A DNA stretch of 64,000 bases. It comes from Brucella thiophenivorans (GTDB lineage Bacteria > Pseudomonadota > Alphaproteobacteria > Rhizobiales > Rhizobiaceae). The stretch's first letter is position 1. Every line of letters starts with the position of its first letter. The stretch is taken from NCBI RefSeq assembly GCF_002252445.1, contig NZ_NNRJ01000006.1:1-64000 (forward strand). Reading direction: 5' to 3'. The notes under the pieces are model-generated. The model made no database searches and was not told the origin of the DNA. It saw nothing but the letters and a program-made list of their open reading frames with translations. Positions 1 through 8,581 of this stretch are shown piece by piece. A program made the translations under genes and the position numbers.

Positions 1-118
1 TGAATTCACCAAAGAACTTGGTGATCGCTGCAGTCAACGAGGTCTTGCCATGGTCAACGTGACCAATGGTGCCGATGTTTACGTGTGGTTTATTACGTTC
101 AAACTTGCTTTTTGCCAT
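1..118 (-). CDS. tuf: Elongation factor Tu, N-terminal fragment (gene runs off the window)
   Basis: The reverse strand from 118 encodes 39 residues beginning [20 protein letters not shown] and continuing into the G1 P-loop GHVDHGKT, the start of the GTP-binding domain of EF-Tu, which delivers aminoacyl-tRNA to the ribosome. The rest of the gene lies beyond base 1. It sits just downstream of tRNA-Gly and tRNA-Tyr on the same strand, a familiar alphaproteobacterial tRNA-tuf arrangement, so co-transcription with the tRNAs is likely. The 138-bp gap between tRNA-Gly and the ATG probably holds the tuf leader. Confidence 0.97.
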   Translation of the reverse strand, partial: MAKSKFERNKPHVNIGTIGHVDHGKTSLTAAITKFFGEF

Positions 119-256
119 CGCCGTTGTTCTCTTTGTTCTAGAACCGCTCGAGCGTCCGCGCAAAAGCCTGAAAGACATTCGCGCCGACATTTATGCCAAA
201 ACGGAACGGCGAACCGCCCGTCGATGATACCTTACTGCCTATCCGCTCTTGAAAAC

Positions 257-330
257 TGGAGCGGGTAACGGGAATCGAACCCGTGTATTCAGCTTGGAAG
301 GCTGCTGCTCTACCATTGAGCTATACCCGC
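257..330 (-). tRNA. tRNA-Gly (anticodon TCC)
   Basis: On the reverse strand the sequence folds as a tRNA: acceptor stem GCGGGTA/TACCCGC, anticodon loop with TCC in CTTCCAA, T-loop GGTTCGATTCC, and an encoded CCA at 259-257. Length is 74 nt. It lies between tRNA-Tyr and tuf on the same strand. Confidence 0.96.
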
Positions 331-354
331 ATACTCTAAACTCTGATCCGACAG

Positions 355-439
355 TGGTGGAGGAAGTTGGATTTGAACCAACGTAGGCTTAGCCAACGGA
401 TTTACAGTCCGTCCCCTTTAACCGCTCGGGCATTCCTCC
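355..439 (-). tRNA. tRNA-Tyr (anticodon GTA)
   Basis: Reverse-strand tRNA of 85 nt with acceptor stem GGAGGAA/TTCCTCC, anticodon GTA in CTGTAAA, a long variable arm as expected for class II tRNA-Tyr, T-loop GGTTCAAATCC and encoded CCA. It leads the tRNA-Tyr, tRNA-Gly, tuf series. Confidence 0.96.
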
Positions 440-734
440 TAATATCACTATCAGCAGAGTCGAGTAACTAGGCATTTTCTGCAGAATGTCTGGTTGTCTA
501 CAAGAGCGTTCCATCGTTCTGCGAGGGGGCTTATGCCGATATGCGCTCGTCCTGTCAACAGGGTAAAAGTGAAAAGAATGCAGAACATTCCACAGCTTGC
601 ACATATCAGTGCCTGTCGGAGCGCGGAGAACCGCACGAAACCGGGATTTGATGCCTGTCTATAAAGATAATTTCTCGCCTTAAATAAAATCGGACACGCT
701 ATCTTCCACACAATGGACACGCTATAAGCGCCTC

Positions 735-1604
735 ATGAACGATCAAAACTCTCCCCGTACCCCAAAAGATTCTCACTATGCTCGTCTGCGTCGCGAACAT
801 CGCGACCAGAAAGCCGCGCATGAAGGCAAGGTGCCACACAAGGCGCAACGTGCTCTTATACCTGCAGGACGTGTAGCGGAAGGAACAGTTCGTCTTTATG
901 GCCTGCATACTGTACGCGCTGCTGTAGAGAATCCCGCGCGCAAGATTTTGCGCATGCGTGCCACCCGCAATGGCTTCGCTCGCCTTGAAATTGGCGAAGC
1001 GGAATCGCTGCCCTTCCCCGTGGAAATCGTCGAACCCAAAGAAATCGACAAGGAAACAGGTTCGGATGCTGTGCATCAGGGCGTTATGATTGAAGCGGAA
1101 CCACTTCGTCATAAGAAACTCTCCGAGCTTATAGACAGCCCACTTTTGCTGGTGCTTGATCAGGTCACAGATCCGCATAATGTCGGCGCGATTACACGTT
1201 CTGCTGTCGCCTTTGGTGCAGGCGCAATCATCACAACAAGCCGCCACAGTCCGCAGGAAAGCGGCGTTTTGGCGAAAGCCGCATCCGGTGCACTTGAATT
1301 GATTCCCCATATCGAAGTGCGCAATCTGGCAGACGCAATCGAAGAATTGCATTCGCTCGGTTTCATGACCATTGGCCTTGATTCGGAAGGCTCACAGGAA
1401 ATGGAATCAACATTGGCCGGCGATCGCGTGGCGCTTGTTTTGGGTGCCGAAGGCAAAGGGTTGCGTCAGAAAACACGGGAAACAGTCACCGCGTTGGCAC
1501 GTCTCGACATGCCCGGCGAAATCAAGTCGCTTAACGTATCCAATGCAGCCGCTATTTCGCTTTATGCGGCCGAGCGCTATCTGCGCTCGCGCCGTACTTC
1601 TTAA
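735..1604 (+). CDS. rlmB: 23S rRNA (guanosine-2'-O-)-methyltransferase RlmB, SPOUT family
   Basis: 289 residues. RlmB methylates the 2'-O of a conserved 23S rRNA guanosine (G2251 in E. coli) using SAM. Residues about 50-120 form the substrate-binding domain; the SPOUT/trefoil-knot domain follows, with motif 1 LDQVTDPHNVGAI at about 141-153, motif 2 VLGAEGKGL near 235-243 and motif 3 SLNVSNAAAI at 265-274. The arginine/lysine-rich N-terminal 45 residues are longer than in E. coli RlmB, which is common in alphaproteobacteria. Transcribed divergently from the tRNA-Tyr/Gly/tuf group, and followed by a terminator hairpin. Confidence 0.94.
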   Translation: MNDQNSPRTPKDSHYARLRREHRDQKAAHEGKVPHKAQRALIPAGRVAEGTVRLYGLHTVRAAVENPARKILRMRATRNGFARLEIGEAESLPFPVEIVEPKEIDKETGSDAVHQGVMIEAEPLRHKKLSELIDSPLLLVLDQVTDPHNVGAITRSAVAFGAGAIITTSRHSPQESGVLAKAASGALELIPHIEVRNLADAIEELHSLGFMTIGLDSEGSQEMESTLAGDRVALVLGAEGKGLRQKTRETVTALARLDMPGEIKSLNVSNAAAISLYAAERYLRSRRTS

Positions 1605-1620
1605 TTAATAAATCACGTTA

Positions 1621-1651
1621 GAATCTGGAGCGCTGCATACGCTCCAGATTC
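1621..1651 (+). terminator. Probable rlmB terminator hairpin
   Basis: 12-bp inverted repeat GAATCTGGAGCG/CGCTCCAGATTC with a 7-nt loop directly after rlmB and before the convergent CBS gene. The following bases are only moderately T-rich, so efficiency is uncertain; it may serve both strands. Confidence 0.6.
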
Positions 1652-1655
1652 TCAT

Positions 1656-2105
1656 TTACGCAGTTGCGATATACGTGCGAATCTCTTCGGCTTCACGTTC
1701 CACGTCTTCGATACGCCGCTTCACAACGTCACCAATAGAAATGATTCCCGCAAGCTTGCCATTTTCTTCCACCGGCATATGGCGAAAGCGGTTATGCGTC
1801 ATAATTTCCATCACCTGATTAATCGTGTGATGTTCGCGGCAAACCTGTACTTTCGTCGTCATAAACTCCGACACAGGCCGCTTACCTACGGCATCCTGCC
1901 CACTCTCTTGAAGCTGCATTGTTGCTACCGCACGAACCACATCGCGCTCAGACAGAATCCCTTTGATATGGCCCACTTCGTCACAGGCAACGATCGCGCC
2001 GATCTTATATTGGGCAAGAATGGCAATGGCGTGCGAAAGCGTATCATCGGGCCTGATGACAACGACATCCCTGCCCTTGTTTTCGAGTATAGATCTAACA
2101 GTCAT
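1656..2105 (-). CDS. Tandem CBS-domain protein
   Basis: 149 residues starting MTVRSILENKG. The ATG at 2105 is chosen over an upstream in-frame start because GGGAGGGA lies 7 nt before it. Two CBS motifs make up almost the whole protein: about residues 5-65 (ends GILSERDVVRAV) and 78-135 (ends AGIISIGDVVKRRIE). Stand-alone CBS pairs bind adenine nucleotides and act as regulatory modules; the partner is not evident here. A short acidic C-terminal helix follows. It converges on rlmB. Confidence 0.88.
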   Translation of the reverse strand: MTVRSILENKGRDVVVIRPDDTLSHAIAILAQYKIGAIVACDEVGHIKGILSERDVVRAVATMQLQESGQDAVGKRPVSEFMTTKVQVCREHHTINQVMEIMTHNRFRHMPVEENGKLAGIISIGDVVKRRIEDVEREAEEIRTYIATA

Positions 2106-2222
2106 GCCAAAGTCCCTCCCAAGGTTCAGCAATCAAATCACGTAGCCCCGCCACATGATTCTAACGCAACGCCTCCAGTTACGTTCCGACAATGGTGCGC
2201 CTTGATTGATTGCTTTGCAAGC

Positions 2223-2261
2223 AGACTAATATCAAAGCCCATTGGGCTTTGATATTAGTCT
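2223..2261. repeat. Perfect 18-bp palindrome with 3-nt loop
   Basis: Arms AGACTAATATCAAAGCCC and GGGCTTTGATATTAGTCT separated by ATT. It lies in the 228-bp gap between the rhomboid and CBS genes. There is no U-tract, so it is more like a small palindromic repeat than a normal terminator. Confidence 0.7.
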
Positions 2262-2333
2262 GAGTGGCGTTTGAACTGCTTCAAGGCGTGATGCGTAAGC
2301 ATTTTAGCGCCTTGGTATAAATAGGGAGAGAAA

Positions 2334-3077
2334 TTATCTGCGCCGTAAGATCGCATCGTAGCTGCGGGGTTTATCGAGCAGTGAAATGCCAAAGAATCCG
2401 GCGACAAAGCCACCAATATGCGCTTCCCAAGCAATACCCGACAAGTCAGCACCACCCGTCGAATAAAGACCAGTCGCCAGATTGATAAGAAACCATACGC
2501 CGACGAAAACCAAAACCGGCTTCAAAGTGAGTGTGAGGCCAATGGGTAGCACTGGCCCGGCAAACTCTGATTTCCGACCATGACCAACCCGACGGAAACC
2601 GTAACGCGCCGCAGCGCCCATCATCCCGGAAATAGCGCCCGAAGCACCGACAAGCGGCGTAACGCTCTCAGGATAAATCGCGTAATGCGTCAATCCGGCA
2701 ATAACCGATGTGAGAACCCAGAAAATAATCATGCGTCCGGTGCCGATTCGGCCTGCAAGTGGCGATCCGAATGCTGCAAACCAGATCATATTAACTGCTA
2801 TGTGTGCGATCCCACCATGCATGAACGAATAACTAATAAGCGTAAACAGCGCTGCCGGACTGGAAAAACCATCAGCAAGCGAGAACCGCGCCGGTATCAA
2901 TGCAAAATCGAGCATGAACTTGAAATTCTGCTGCTCACTGATCAGGTAGTTCTGATAAATATAGACACCAGCGCAGATTGCCATCAGCGCAAGAACGACG
3001 CCCGGTATGTTGAAAATCGGCTCTCCTCTCTCAGGAGTATTCGAGTTTCCGCGCATTTCTTGCTGAGGCACGCTCAT
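2334..3077 (-). CDS. Rhomboid-family intramembrane serine protease
   Basis: 247 residues with about six membrane segments. The catalytic serine is in GASG (Ser146) and the catalytic histidine in AHIGG (His220). The HxxxN-type motif of TM2 is visible as HIAVNM near residue 92-97. Rhomboids cleave membrane proteins within or beside their transmembrane helices; the substrate is unknown. The cytoplasmic N-terminus of about 25 residues is polar. It is followed on the same strand, after 228 bp, by the CBS protein. Confidence 0.9.
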   Translation of the reverse strand: MSVPQQEMRGNSNTPERGEPIFNIPGVVLALMAICAGVYIYQNYLISEQQNFKFMLDFALIPARFSLADGFSSPAALFTLISYSFMHGGIAHIAVNMIWFAAFGSPLAGRIGTGRMIIFWVLTSVIAGLTHYAIYPESVTPLVGASGAISGMMGAAARYGFRRVGHGRKSEFAGPVLPIGLTLTLKPVLVFVGVWFLINLATGLYSTGGADLSGIAWEAHIGGFVAGFFGISLLDKPRSYDAILRRR

Positions 3078-3130
3078 GAACCGCCACTTTCATCTTAAAA
3101 CAATGATCCTAGATAAGTGACAATTCGTTA

Positions 3131-3165
3131 AAAATAAAGGCCGCCGGAGTGTCCCGAACGGCCTT
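3131..3165 (-). terminator. Orphan terminator-like hairpin on the minus strand
   Basis: Read on the minus strand, AAGGCCG...CGGCCTT is followed by TTATTTTTAA. No minus-strand gene lies upstream, since the next gene (3427) is on the plus strand, so it could end a small RNA starting somewhere in 3170-3400. In the 349-bp gap 3078-3426 I see nothing else that is firm. Confidence 0.4.
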
Positions 3166-3426
3166 GTCGCAAATGTATCAACATTGCGAGACAGAATCTG
3201 GAGATCAGAAAAAGACCAACCAAGACAATGGCTTCTCTGATAACTCATCAAACTGCTATATAAGAACTTTTGCAACTATTACTTCTTGTTAACCTTAACA
3301 AGCAGCTGTCGTGGATGAACAAAGGGTTAAGCTGGCGCTCGACCCGTTAATACTATTTTAATGCGCTGAGCGACGACAACCGTCGCAAATCCAGACAAAC
3401 GGCCAAAGAGCAACAAGCAGCGCAAG

Positions 3427-4065
3427 ATGAAAAACCGCAGCACGATCGCAATCTTTAGCGAATGGCAGCGACTGGCTTTTAGCCAGAGCGACGGCTTGCA
3501 TGCACCTGCGCGCGAATCAATCGTGCCGCGCAAGCTTGGACGCCATCTATCGGATCTGCTTTTTCTTGAAGAAGATGATGCTGGCGAATTGATCTTCCGT
3601 CTTGCGGGTACTCGCTTATGCGCTTTGTTCGGACGAGAACTCAAAGCAACACGTTTTACAGCACTTTGGCCTGAGCGGAATCGACCAGCTCTCAATGAGC
3701 TCGCACGAGACATCAGTGCGCTGCTGGTTCCGGCTTTAAGTCAGAATGACGGCATCAGCCTTTCTGGGCGCAGCCTGTCTTTTGAAATGCTGCTCGCTCC
3801 GCTCGAATCAAGCCATGGTGGAAAGCTCAATCTACTCGGCAGCATTTCGGTTTTGGATGATGTCGTCTGGGCGGGTGCCGATCCACTTGTCTTGGGAAAT
3901 CTCAACAGAATCGAACCTCTGGCACCCGATTACATCGTAAAGCCTGAAATTCGCAAGCCATCCGTTATGACGATGAATGGTGCAAATAGCGCGCGACGCT
4001 GGGCAACAACCCCACAATCGCGCGATGTACCGCAATTGCGCGTCATTCCCGGCGGCAAGCTCTAA
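3427..4065 (+). CDS. PAS-domain protein (PAS_5 / DUF1491-like group)
   Basis: 212 residues. About residues 10-150 match the alphaproteobacterial PAS_5 family: an EWQRLAF start, a PRKLGRHLSDLLFL segment, then FRLAGTRLCALFGRELKATRFTALW, followed by a hydrophobic beta-rich half ending GSISVLDD. The C-terminal ~60 residues are polar and probably disordered. Members are small sensory or adaptor proteins related to MopJ of Caulobacter, linked to growth and cell-cycle signalling; that role is only an analogy here. It stands alone, with a 232-bp gap after it holding no recognisable gene. Confidence 0.75.
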   Translation: MKNRSTIAIFSEWQRLAFSQSDGLHAPARESIVPRKLGRHLSDLLFLEEDDAGELIFRLAGTRLCALFGRELKATRFTALWPERNRPALNELARDISALLVPALSQNDGISLSGRSLSFEMLLAPLESSHGGKLNLLGSISVLDDVVWAGADPLVLGNLNRIEPLAPDYIVKPEIRKPSVMTMNGANSARRWATTPQSRDVPQLRVIPGGKL

Positions 4066-4297
4066 ATCAAAAGGTAAACGCGTACTAAGGTTACGGATTA
4101 GCAAACCCGTTTTCAGGTCGTTTTAGGCATCAAAAGGCCATAAATCATGCTAATATGAGCCAAATTGAGCTATCCATGAATAAACCCTTGCCAAAACCGG
4201 CACAGTTTTATTCAAATTAGATTAGCATTTTCACGTTTGAATTTCCCCACTCTCAAAGTCTTACACGCATTCTGCTTCCAACAGGGAGCCAAAAAGA

Positions 4298-4906
4298 ATG
4301 ACGAAGCAAACAATCATCACAGCAATGCTTATCCTTCTGGGAACGGCTTTTGCACAAGCCGCAAGCCCGGCATCGAAATCACACTGGATGCCGACCGGCG
4401 AACGCACCTCTCAGCCGATCGGCCATTACGAATTTTGTGAGCGCCATGAAGCCGAGTGCAAAGTCACCAGCTCCAACAGCGCGCCACTCACGCTCAATCA
4501 AAAAGTCTGGCATGAAATTATCGCTGTTAATGCCAGCGTGAACGCGAAGATCGCGCCGCGCACCGACATGGAAGTCTGGGGCCACGAAGAATATTGGGAA
4601 TATCCAACAACGGCGGGCGATTGCGACGACTATATGCTGCTCAAGCGTCGTGAATTAATGGCTCTCGGCATTCCGGCCAACACGCTGCTGATGACCGTCT
4701 TGCGTCAGCCGAACGGCGAAGGCCATGCAGTACTAACGCTGCGCACCGACCGTGGTGATTTCATTCTCGACAATCTTGATCAGCGCGTGCTCATCTGGAA
4801 CGAAACTGACTATACATTCCTCAAGCGCCAGTCGACAACCAATACCGGCGCTTGGGTATCAATCAAGGGTGGCCGCGATCTGCTGGTCAGTGGCATCCGC
4901 AACTGA
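4298..4906 (+). CDS. Periplasmic transglutaminase-like cysteine peptidase (BTLCP family)
   Basis: 202 residues with a signal peptide (residues 1 to about 21, ending AQA). The bacterial transglutaminase-like cysteine proteinase triad is visible: Cys109 in AGDCDDY, His143 in GEGHAVL and Asp158 in ILDNLD. The start has GGGAG 8-10 nt upstream. In other bacteria this family (PF06035; LapG is a member) cleaves secreted or periplasmic proteins and is often tied to adhesin release. No LapA/LapD-like partner is in view, so the substrate is unknown. Confidence 0.88.
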   Translation: MTKQTIITAMLILLGTAFAQAASPASKSHWMPTGERTSQPIGHYEFCERHEAECKVTSSNSAPLTLNQKVWHEIIAVNASVNAKIAPRTDMEVWGHEEYWEYPTTAGDCDDYMLLKRRELMALGIPANTLLMTVLRQPNGEGHAVLTLRTDRGDFILDNLDQRVLIWNETDYTFLKRQSTTNTGAWVSIKGGRDLLVSGIRN

Positions 4907-4925
4907 ATTTATGAAAACCCTGTAA

Positions 4926-4959
4926 GAAAGGTACGGGTCGTCATCCCCCGTTCCTTTTC
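4926..4959. terminator. Bidirectional terminator between convergent genes
   Basis: GAAAGGTACGGG pairs (one mismatch) with CCCGTTCCTTTTC and is T-rich on the plus strand and A-rich on the other. It sits between the convergent protease and carbonic-anhydrase genes and touches the latter's stop codon. Confidence 0.6.
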
Positions 4960-5485
4960 ATGCGGGTTCCAGACCACGCATGAAGGACTGGCCTTTTTGG
5001 ACATAATGCTCTGCAGAAGCTTTGAGCTTTTCAATTACGGATGAATCAAGCTCGCGAATAACACGCGCCGGGGATCCGACGATCAGTGAATTGTCCGGAA
5101 ATTCCCTGCCTTCCGTGATAAGCGCGCCTGCACCAATCAGGCAATTATTGCCGATCTTCGCACCGTTCAAAATAATCGCGCCCATGCCAATCAGCGTATT
5201 ATCGCCAATGGTACAGCCGTGTAGGATAGCACGATGCCCAATTGTGCAGCCTTTTCCAATGCTCAACGGAAAACCAATATCGGTATGCATGATGCAATGT
5301 TCCTGCACGTTGGTTTTGGCCCCAACCGTAATCGGCTCATTATCGCCGCGTAAAACAGCCCCAAACCAGAAGCTGGCATTCTCGCCAATCACGACTTTGC
5401 CGATCAACGTCGCATCGGGTGCAATCCAGTTGGTGGCGCGATCTGCGAAATCTGGCTCGTGACCATTATAAACATAAACTGGCAT
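4958..5485 (-). CDS. Gamma-class carbonic anhydrase family protein (left-handed beta-helix)
   Basis: 175 residues from MPVYVYNGHEPDF; the ATG at 5485 has GGAGGAGA just upstream and is preferred to an in-frame start 9 codons earlier. Hexapeptide repeats span about 15-130. Zinc-ligand histidines expected for the family appear in QEHCIMH and GHRAILHG. Members (YrdA/PaaY/CaiE group) are trimeric metalloproteins; carbonic anhydrase activity is not proven for all. The next minus-strand genes lie upstream (5524-6236), 38 bp away, so the three may be one transcript. Confidence 0.88.
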   Translation of the reverse strand: MPVYVYNGHEPDFADRATNWIAPDATLIGKVVIGENASFWFGAVLRGDNEPITVGAKTNVQEHCIMHTDIGFPLSIGKGCTIGHRAILHGCTIGDNTLIGMGAIILNGAKIGNNCLIGAGALITEGREFPDNSLIVGSPARVIRELDSSVIEKLKASAEHYVQKGQSFMRGLEPA

Positions 5486-5523
5486 AGGCTCTCCTCCATC
5501 ACCAAATCTCAAAATACGATGCG

Positions 5524-5898
5524 CTATTTGTCATGCAAACGAAATGCAGCTTTCAGACAATAAACTGTTGCGATCAGAAAGATCACGCCAGCTAGCAATT
5601 TCAAGCCAACTATGGTCGAAAAAAATCCCCAATCATCGGGCCAGCGATAAACACTTCGCAGACGGCCCATCTGTGACGTCACCGTCATTCTGCTGGTGGA
5701 TATATTTTGAAAAGCACTGCTGAACAGAAAGAACGAAACGACGGCACCCAAAGCGGTACTCATCCATAGTGATCTGCGTGAGAATGCTCTCATTGCTGTA
5801 AAAGGTCGGTTTTCCGGATCCGGCTTTACCGCTCGCTTCTCACGCTTACGAATATTAAGCCATTTCGGAAGTTGTTTATCGTTGTCACTCTGCGCCAT
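5524..5898 (-). CDS. Small two-TM membrane protein of unknown function
   Basis: 124 residues from the ATG at 5898 (MAQSDND); a TTG two codons upstream overlaps the previous stop and is an alternative. A basic cytoplasmic N-terminus (RKREKRAVKPD) precedes a TM helix at about 46-64 (ALGAVVSFFLFSSAF), a polar loop and a second TM at about 95-116 (FSTIVGLKLLAGVIFLIA). I do not recognise the family. It follows the secreted-protein gene at 5901 with essentially no gap, so translational coupling is likely. Confidence 0.65.
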   Translation of the reverse strand: MAQSDNDKQLPKWLNIRKREKRAVKPDPENRPFTAMRAFSRRSLWMSTALGAVVSFFLFSSAFQNISTSRMTVTSQMGRLRSVYRWPDDWGFFSTIVGLKLLAGVIFLIATVYCLKAAFRLHDK

Positions 5899-5900
5899 GA

Positions 5901-6236
5901 TCAATCGCAGATTTCATAGCCGCTGCTTTCAGCTTCAACAGCTGCCTTAATCCAATAAAAGACATAGCCGTCGCCCTTAAGCTTACCTTGACACAAAGCA
6001 ACTATATTACCTTGTCCCGCTGGCGCTTTTGCAGCGCAAGATGCCTTCCAACTTGCAAAGCGTTCAATCGAGCCATCCAAAATTTCCGGAAAACCGAAAT
6101 AAATGCTGCCCATCTTTTGAGCCAGCTCTGGGCACGTGCCATCGTCTTCAATTGCCTGAGCAATCGCAGTTGATGCAAGGAAGCTTAACACTATCGCCAC
6201 TCCACAAGCAGCGACCTGCGCAAATGATAATCTCAT
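5901..6236 (-). CDS. Small secreted protein of unknown function
   Basis: 111 residues starting MRLSFAQVAAC. This start is chosen because GGGAGA lies 4-5 nt upstream and it gives a clean signal peptide ending STAIAQA. The mature part has four cysteines (DGTCPEL, KASCAAK, VALCQGK, YEICD) that could form two disulfides. Family not recognised. It appears to be the first gene of a short operon with the membrane protein downstream. Confidence 0.7.
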   Translation of the reverse strand: MRLSFAQVAACGVAIVLSFLASTAIAQAIEDDGTCPELAQKMGSIYFGFPEILDGSIERFASWKASCAAKAPAGQGNIVALCQGKLKGDGYVFYWIKAAVEAESSGYEICD

Positions 6237-6304
6237 AATGTCTCCCGGTGTGCCTTGAATGGTATTAACTTTTTTAGAGATGACATCCAATCGCATCAAG
6301 CCAA

Positions 6305-6343
6305 TAAAAAACGCCCTCCCCGCAAAGCAGGAAGGACGCTTTT
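6305..6343 (-). terminator. Terminator downstream of the DUF3126 gene
   Basis: On the minus strand AAAAGCGTCCTTCC pairs with GGGAGGGCGTTTTTT (imperfect) and ends in a T-run. It directly follows the stop of the gene at 6360. Confidence 0.6.
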
Positions 6344-6359
6344 GTTTATGCAATCAATC

Positions 6360-6566
6360 TCAAAGATCGACGTCGAGGATCGCCATCGAGAAATTGTAGG
6401 AGAGTTCGCCTTCATCCTCGTCCTTATAGACAAGACCCAGGAACTCGTCTTCCAGATAAACCTCGGCGGAATCGTCTTTACGTGGGCGTGCCTTGATCTG
6501 CAGGCCCGGATTGTTGAAAGTCCGCTTGAAATAGGCGTCGAGTTTCTTGAGTTCTTCGGGTTTCAA
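6360..6566 (-). CDS. DUF3126 family protein
   Basis: 68 residues from a TTG at 6566 (reads (M)KPEELKKLDAYFKR), preceded by AGGAGA 8 nt upstream; longer in-frame readings lack such a site. The protein matches the short alphaproteobacterial DUF3126 family: a helical start, RTFNNPGLQIKARPRKDDSAE, then an acidic strand-rich part ending FSMAILDVDL. Function unknown; probably a small soluble protein. It lies 185 bp downstream of cysE and ends at its own terminator. Confidence 0.85.
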   Translation of the reverse strand: MKPEELKKLDAYFKRTFNNPGLQIKARPRKDDSAEVYLEDEFLGLVYKDEDEGELSYNFSMAILDVDL

Positions 6567-6751
6567 CCGGCTTCTCCTGCTATTGATTTGAGGCCGGTGT
6601 AATGCACCCGCCATTATCCGATGTAAAGCATTAAGACACACGCTGGAACGCGCATGCACGAATAGTTATGACCATTTTAGCATGATATAGGCCCCCCCTG
6701 ACAAAAAACCAGAAGGCGGCGAATTACACAATTTATCAGATCGATAAGCGT

Positions 6752-7606
6752 TCAGATACCTTCGCCATACATATGTTCGCCGAATGCCGCCTCACCCAGC
6801 ATCTGGTCCATAACACGCGAAGGCTCGGAGCAACCGCTCTCACCAACCACTTTCGCCGGAACACCGGCAACTGTGGCATTATGCGGAACAGGCTTGAGAA
6901 CAACCGAGCCTGCGGCAATCTTGGAACAATGTCCCACTTCGATATTGCCGAGAATTTTTGCGCCTGCACCAATCAGCACACCGTGGCGAATCTTCGGATG
7001 CCTGTCTCCACTTGCCTTGCCGGTGCCGCCAAGCGTGACGCCATGGAGAATGGAAACATTGTCTTCAATGACGGCTGTTTCACCAACCACAAGCCCCGTC
7101 GCGTGATCAAGAAACAGACCGCTGCCAAGCTTTGCCGCTGGATGAATATCGGTCTGGAACATCGACGACGAGCGGCTCTGCAGATAATAGGCGAAATCCT
7201 TGCGCCCCTGATTATAAAGCCAATGGGCCAGACGATGGGTCTGAATCGCATGGAATCCTTTGAGATAGAGTACTGGGTCCATGAAACGGTTATAAGCGGG
7301 ATCGCGATCATAAACCGCCTGAATATCGACACGCAGAATGTGCGGCCATTCGGGATTGGATTCCAGCATTGCTTCAAAAGTTTGACGCAAAATATCAGCG
7401 CTCAGATCAGCATGACCGAGACGCTCCGCAATACGATGCATCACAGCATCTTCGAGTGTCGGCTGGTTGAGTATCGTCGCGTAAAGAAACGCGCCAAGCA
7501 CGGGATCATTCTTGGCAGCTTCCTCCGCTTCGGCACGAATGGAATGCCAGATCGGATCAACTTGTCCCAAAGACGGGGATGTTTTCACGTTCGTACGAAC
7601 TGACAT
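6752..7606 (-). CDS. cysE: Serine O-acetyltransferase
   Basis: 284 residues from MSVRTNVKTS; GGAGA sits 8 nt before this ATG, whereas the longer reading uses a TTG. It acetylates L-serine with acetyl-CoA to O-acetylserine, the precursor of cysteine. The helical N-terminal domain (to about 150) ends in YLQSRSSSMFQTDIHPAA, followed by left-handed beta-helix hexapeptides with the catalytic His-containing segments FLDHATGLVVGE and SILHGVTLGGTG. The extended C-terminal tail is where feedback inhibition by cysteine and cysteine synthase binding occur in other species. The tail ends in GEGI; such Ile-terminated tails dock into CysK. Confidence 0.95.
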   Translation of the reverse strand: MSVRTNVKTSPSLGQVDPIWHSIRAEAEEAAKNDPVLGAFLYATILNQPTLEDAVMHRIAERLGHADLSADILRQTFEAMLESNPEWPHILRVDIQAVYDRDPAYNRFMDPVLYLKGFHAIQTHRLAHWLYNQGRKDFAYYLQSRSSSMFQTDIHPAAKLGSGLFLDHATGLVVGETAVIEDNVSILHGVTLGGTGKASGDRHPKIRHGVLIGAGAKILGNIEVGHCSKIAAGSVVLKPVPHNATVAGVPAKVVGESGCSEPSRVMDQMLGEAAFGEHMYGEGI

Positions 7607-7764
7607 TATGCAGTCTCCAATTTTGCTCAATGCAGGGAGCGAAAAATTTTGGCCTTATGCAACCTGCATCGCAATGCGAGTTCAGCACATAACATATATC
7701 AAAATGACGTGCCTTTACATCGCATAAATCTATCGCAGCTCGACGATACCAAGCTTGCGCAACC

Positions 7765-8535
7765 TCAAAGAGGATAGTCTTCCAGAAAAGCCAATACGCC
7801 TTTCTTATAGACCTTGTCACCCACCGCCAACATATGATCGCGGTCAGGAATATCGAGCGCCTGACCATTTGGCAGCATATCGGCCAATTCTTGCGCACTT
7901 CCGGCAATATCGTCTGTGGTGCCAACAGCGACAAGCACCGGCTGCATGATGCGCGCAATTGCCTCGGCAGAAACGAGTTCTTTGGAGGTAATGACACAAG
8001 CTGCGAGCGCTAGACGGTCACTTTTTGTCTGATCGGCAAATTTGCGGAACATCAATCCCCGCGGATGCGTGATGGTCGATGGATCTTCTACAAGCAGTGC
8101 TTCACCAATCGGCTCCCAATCGCCTGCGCCCGTCACCATACCAATACCAAGCCCGCCAAAAATAGCGCTATGCACACGCTCAGGATGCTCAACTGCCAAA
8201 AACGCGGTAATACGCGCACCCATCGAATAACCCATGACATGCGCTTTTTCGATGCCAAGATGATCAAGCAGAGCCTCAGCATCACCTGCCATGGCGCTCG
8301 GTGTGTAATCGGCAGCGTCATGGCTTTTTGCCGAAAAACCGTGGCCGCGATTATCGATGGCAATCACACGATAACCAGCTTCGGTCAGCGTGCGAAACCA
8401 GCCAGGCGATACCCAATTGACGATGCTTGAGGATGCAAAACCATGAATGAGCAGGATCGGATCGCCTTCACCGTCCTGGCGATAGGCAAGCCGCAAGCCA
8501 TCATGTTCGAAATATTCAATATCGAGCGCGCTCAA
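7765..8535 (-). CDS. Alpha/beta hydrolase
   Basis: 256 residues from a TTG at 8535 ((M)SALDIEYFEHDGL), with AAGGA 8 nt upstream; a longer ATG start at 8565 is possible and would overlap the upstream DUF192 gene. The fold is clear: LLIHGFASS oxyanion loop, nucleophile elbow GYSMG, acid in AVGTTDDIAG and histidine in DRDHMLAVG. Substrate unknown; the sequence resembles 3-oxoadipate enol-lactonase-type or peroxidase-like hydrolases. It probably shares a transcript with the DUF192 gene. Confidence 0.88.
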   Translation of the reverse strand: MSALDIEYFEHDGLRLAYRQDGEGDPILLIHGFASSSIVNWVSPGWFRTLTEAGYRVIAIDNRGHGFSAKSHDAADYTPSAMAGDAEALLDHLGIEKAHVMGYSMGARITAFLAVEHPERVHSAIFGGLGIGMVTGAGDWEPIGEALLVEDPSTITHPRGLMFRKFADQTKSDRLALAACVITSKELVSAEAIARIMQPVLVAVGTTDDIAGSAQELADMLPNGQALDIPDRDHMLAVGDKVYKKGVLAFLEDYPL

Positions 8536-8581
8536 TTTTGCATTCCTTTTTGAATTCTGAAACATCAGGCTTTGGGTGCGT

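Noticed and set aside
699-1352. 217-codon minus-strand frame
   Set aside because: Antisense to rlmB; no family resemblance, rich in Cys/Phe as in typical shadows.
6773-7603. 276-codon open frame on the plus strand
   Set aside because: It lies wholly antisense to cysE, with a composition that mirrors that gene and no domain or ribosome-binding site.
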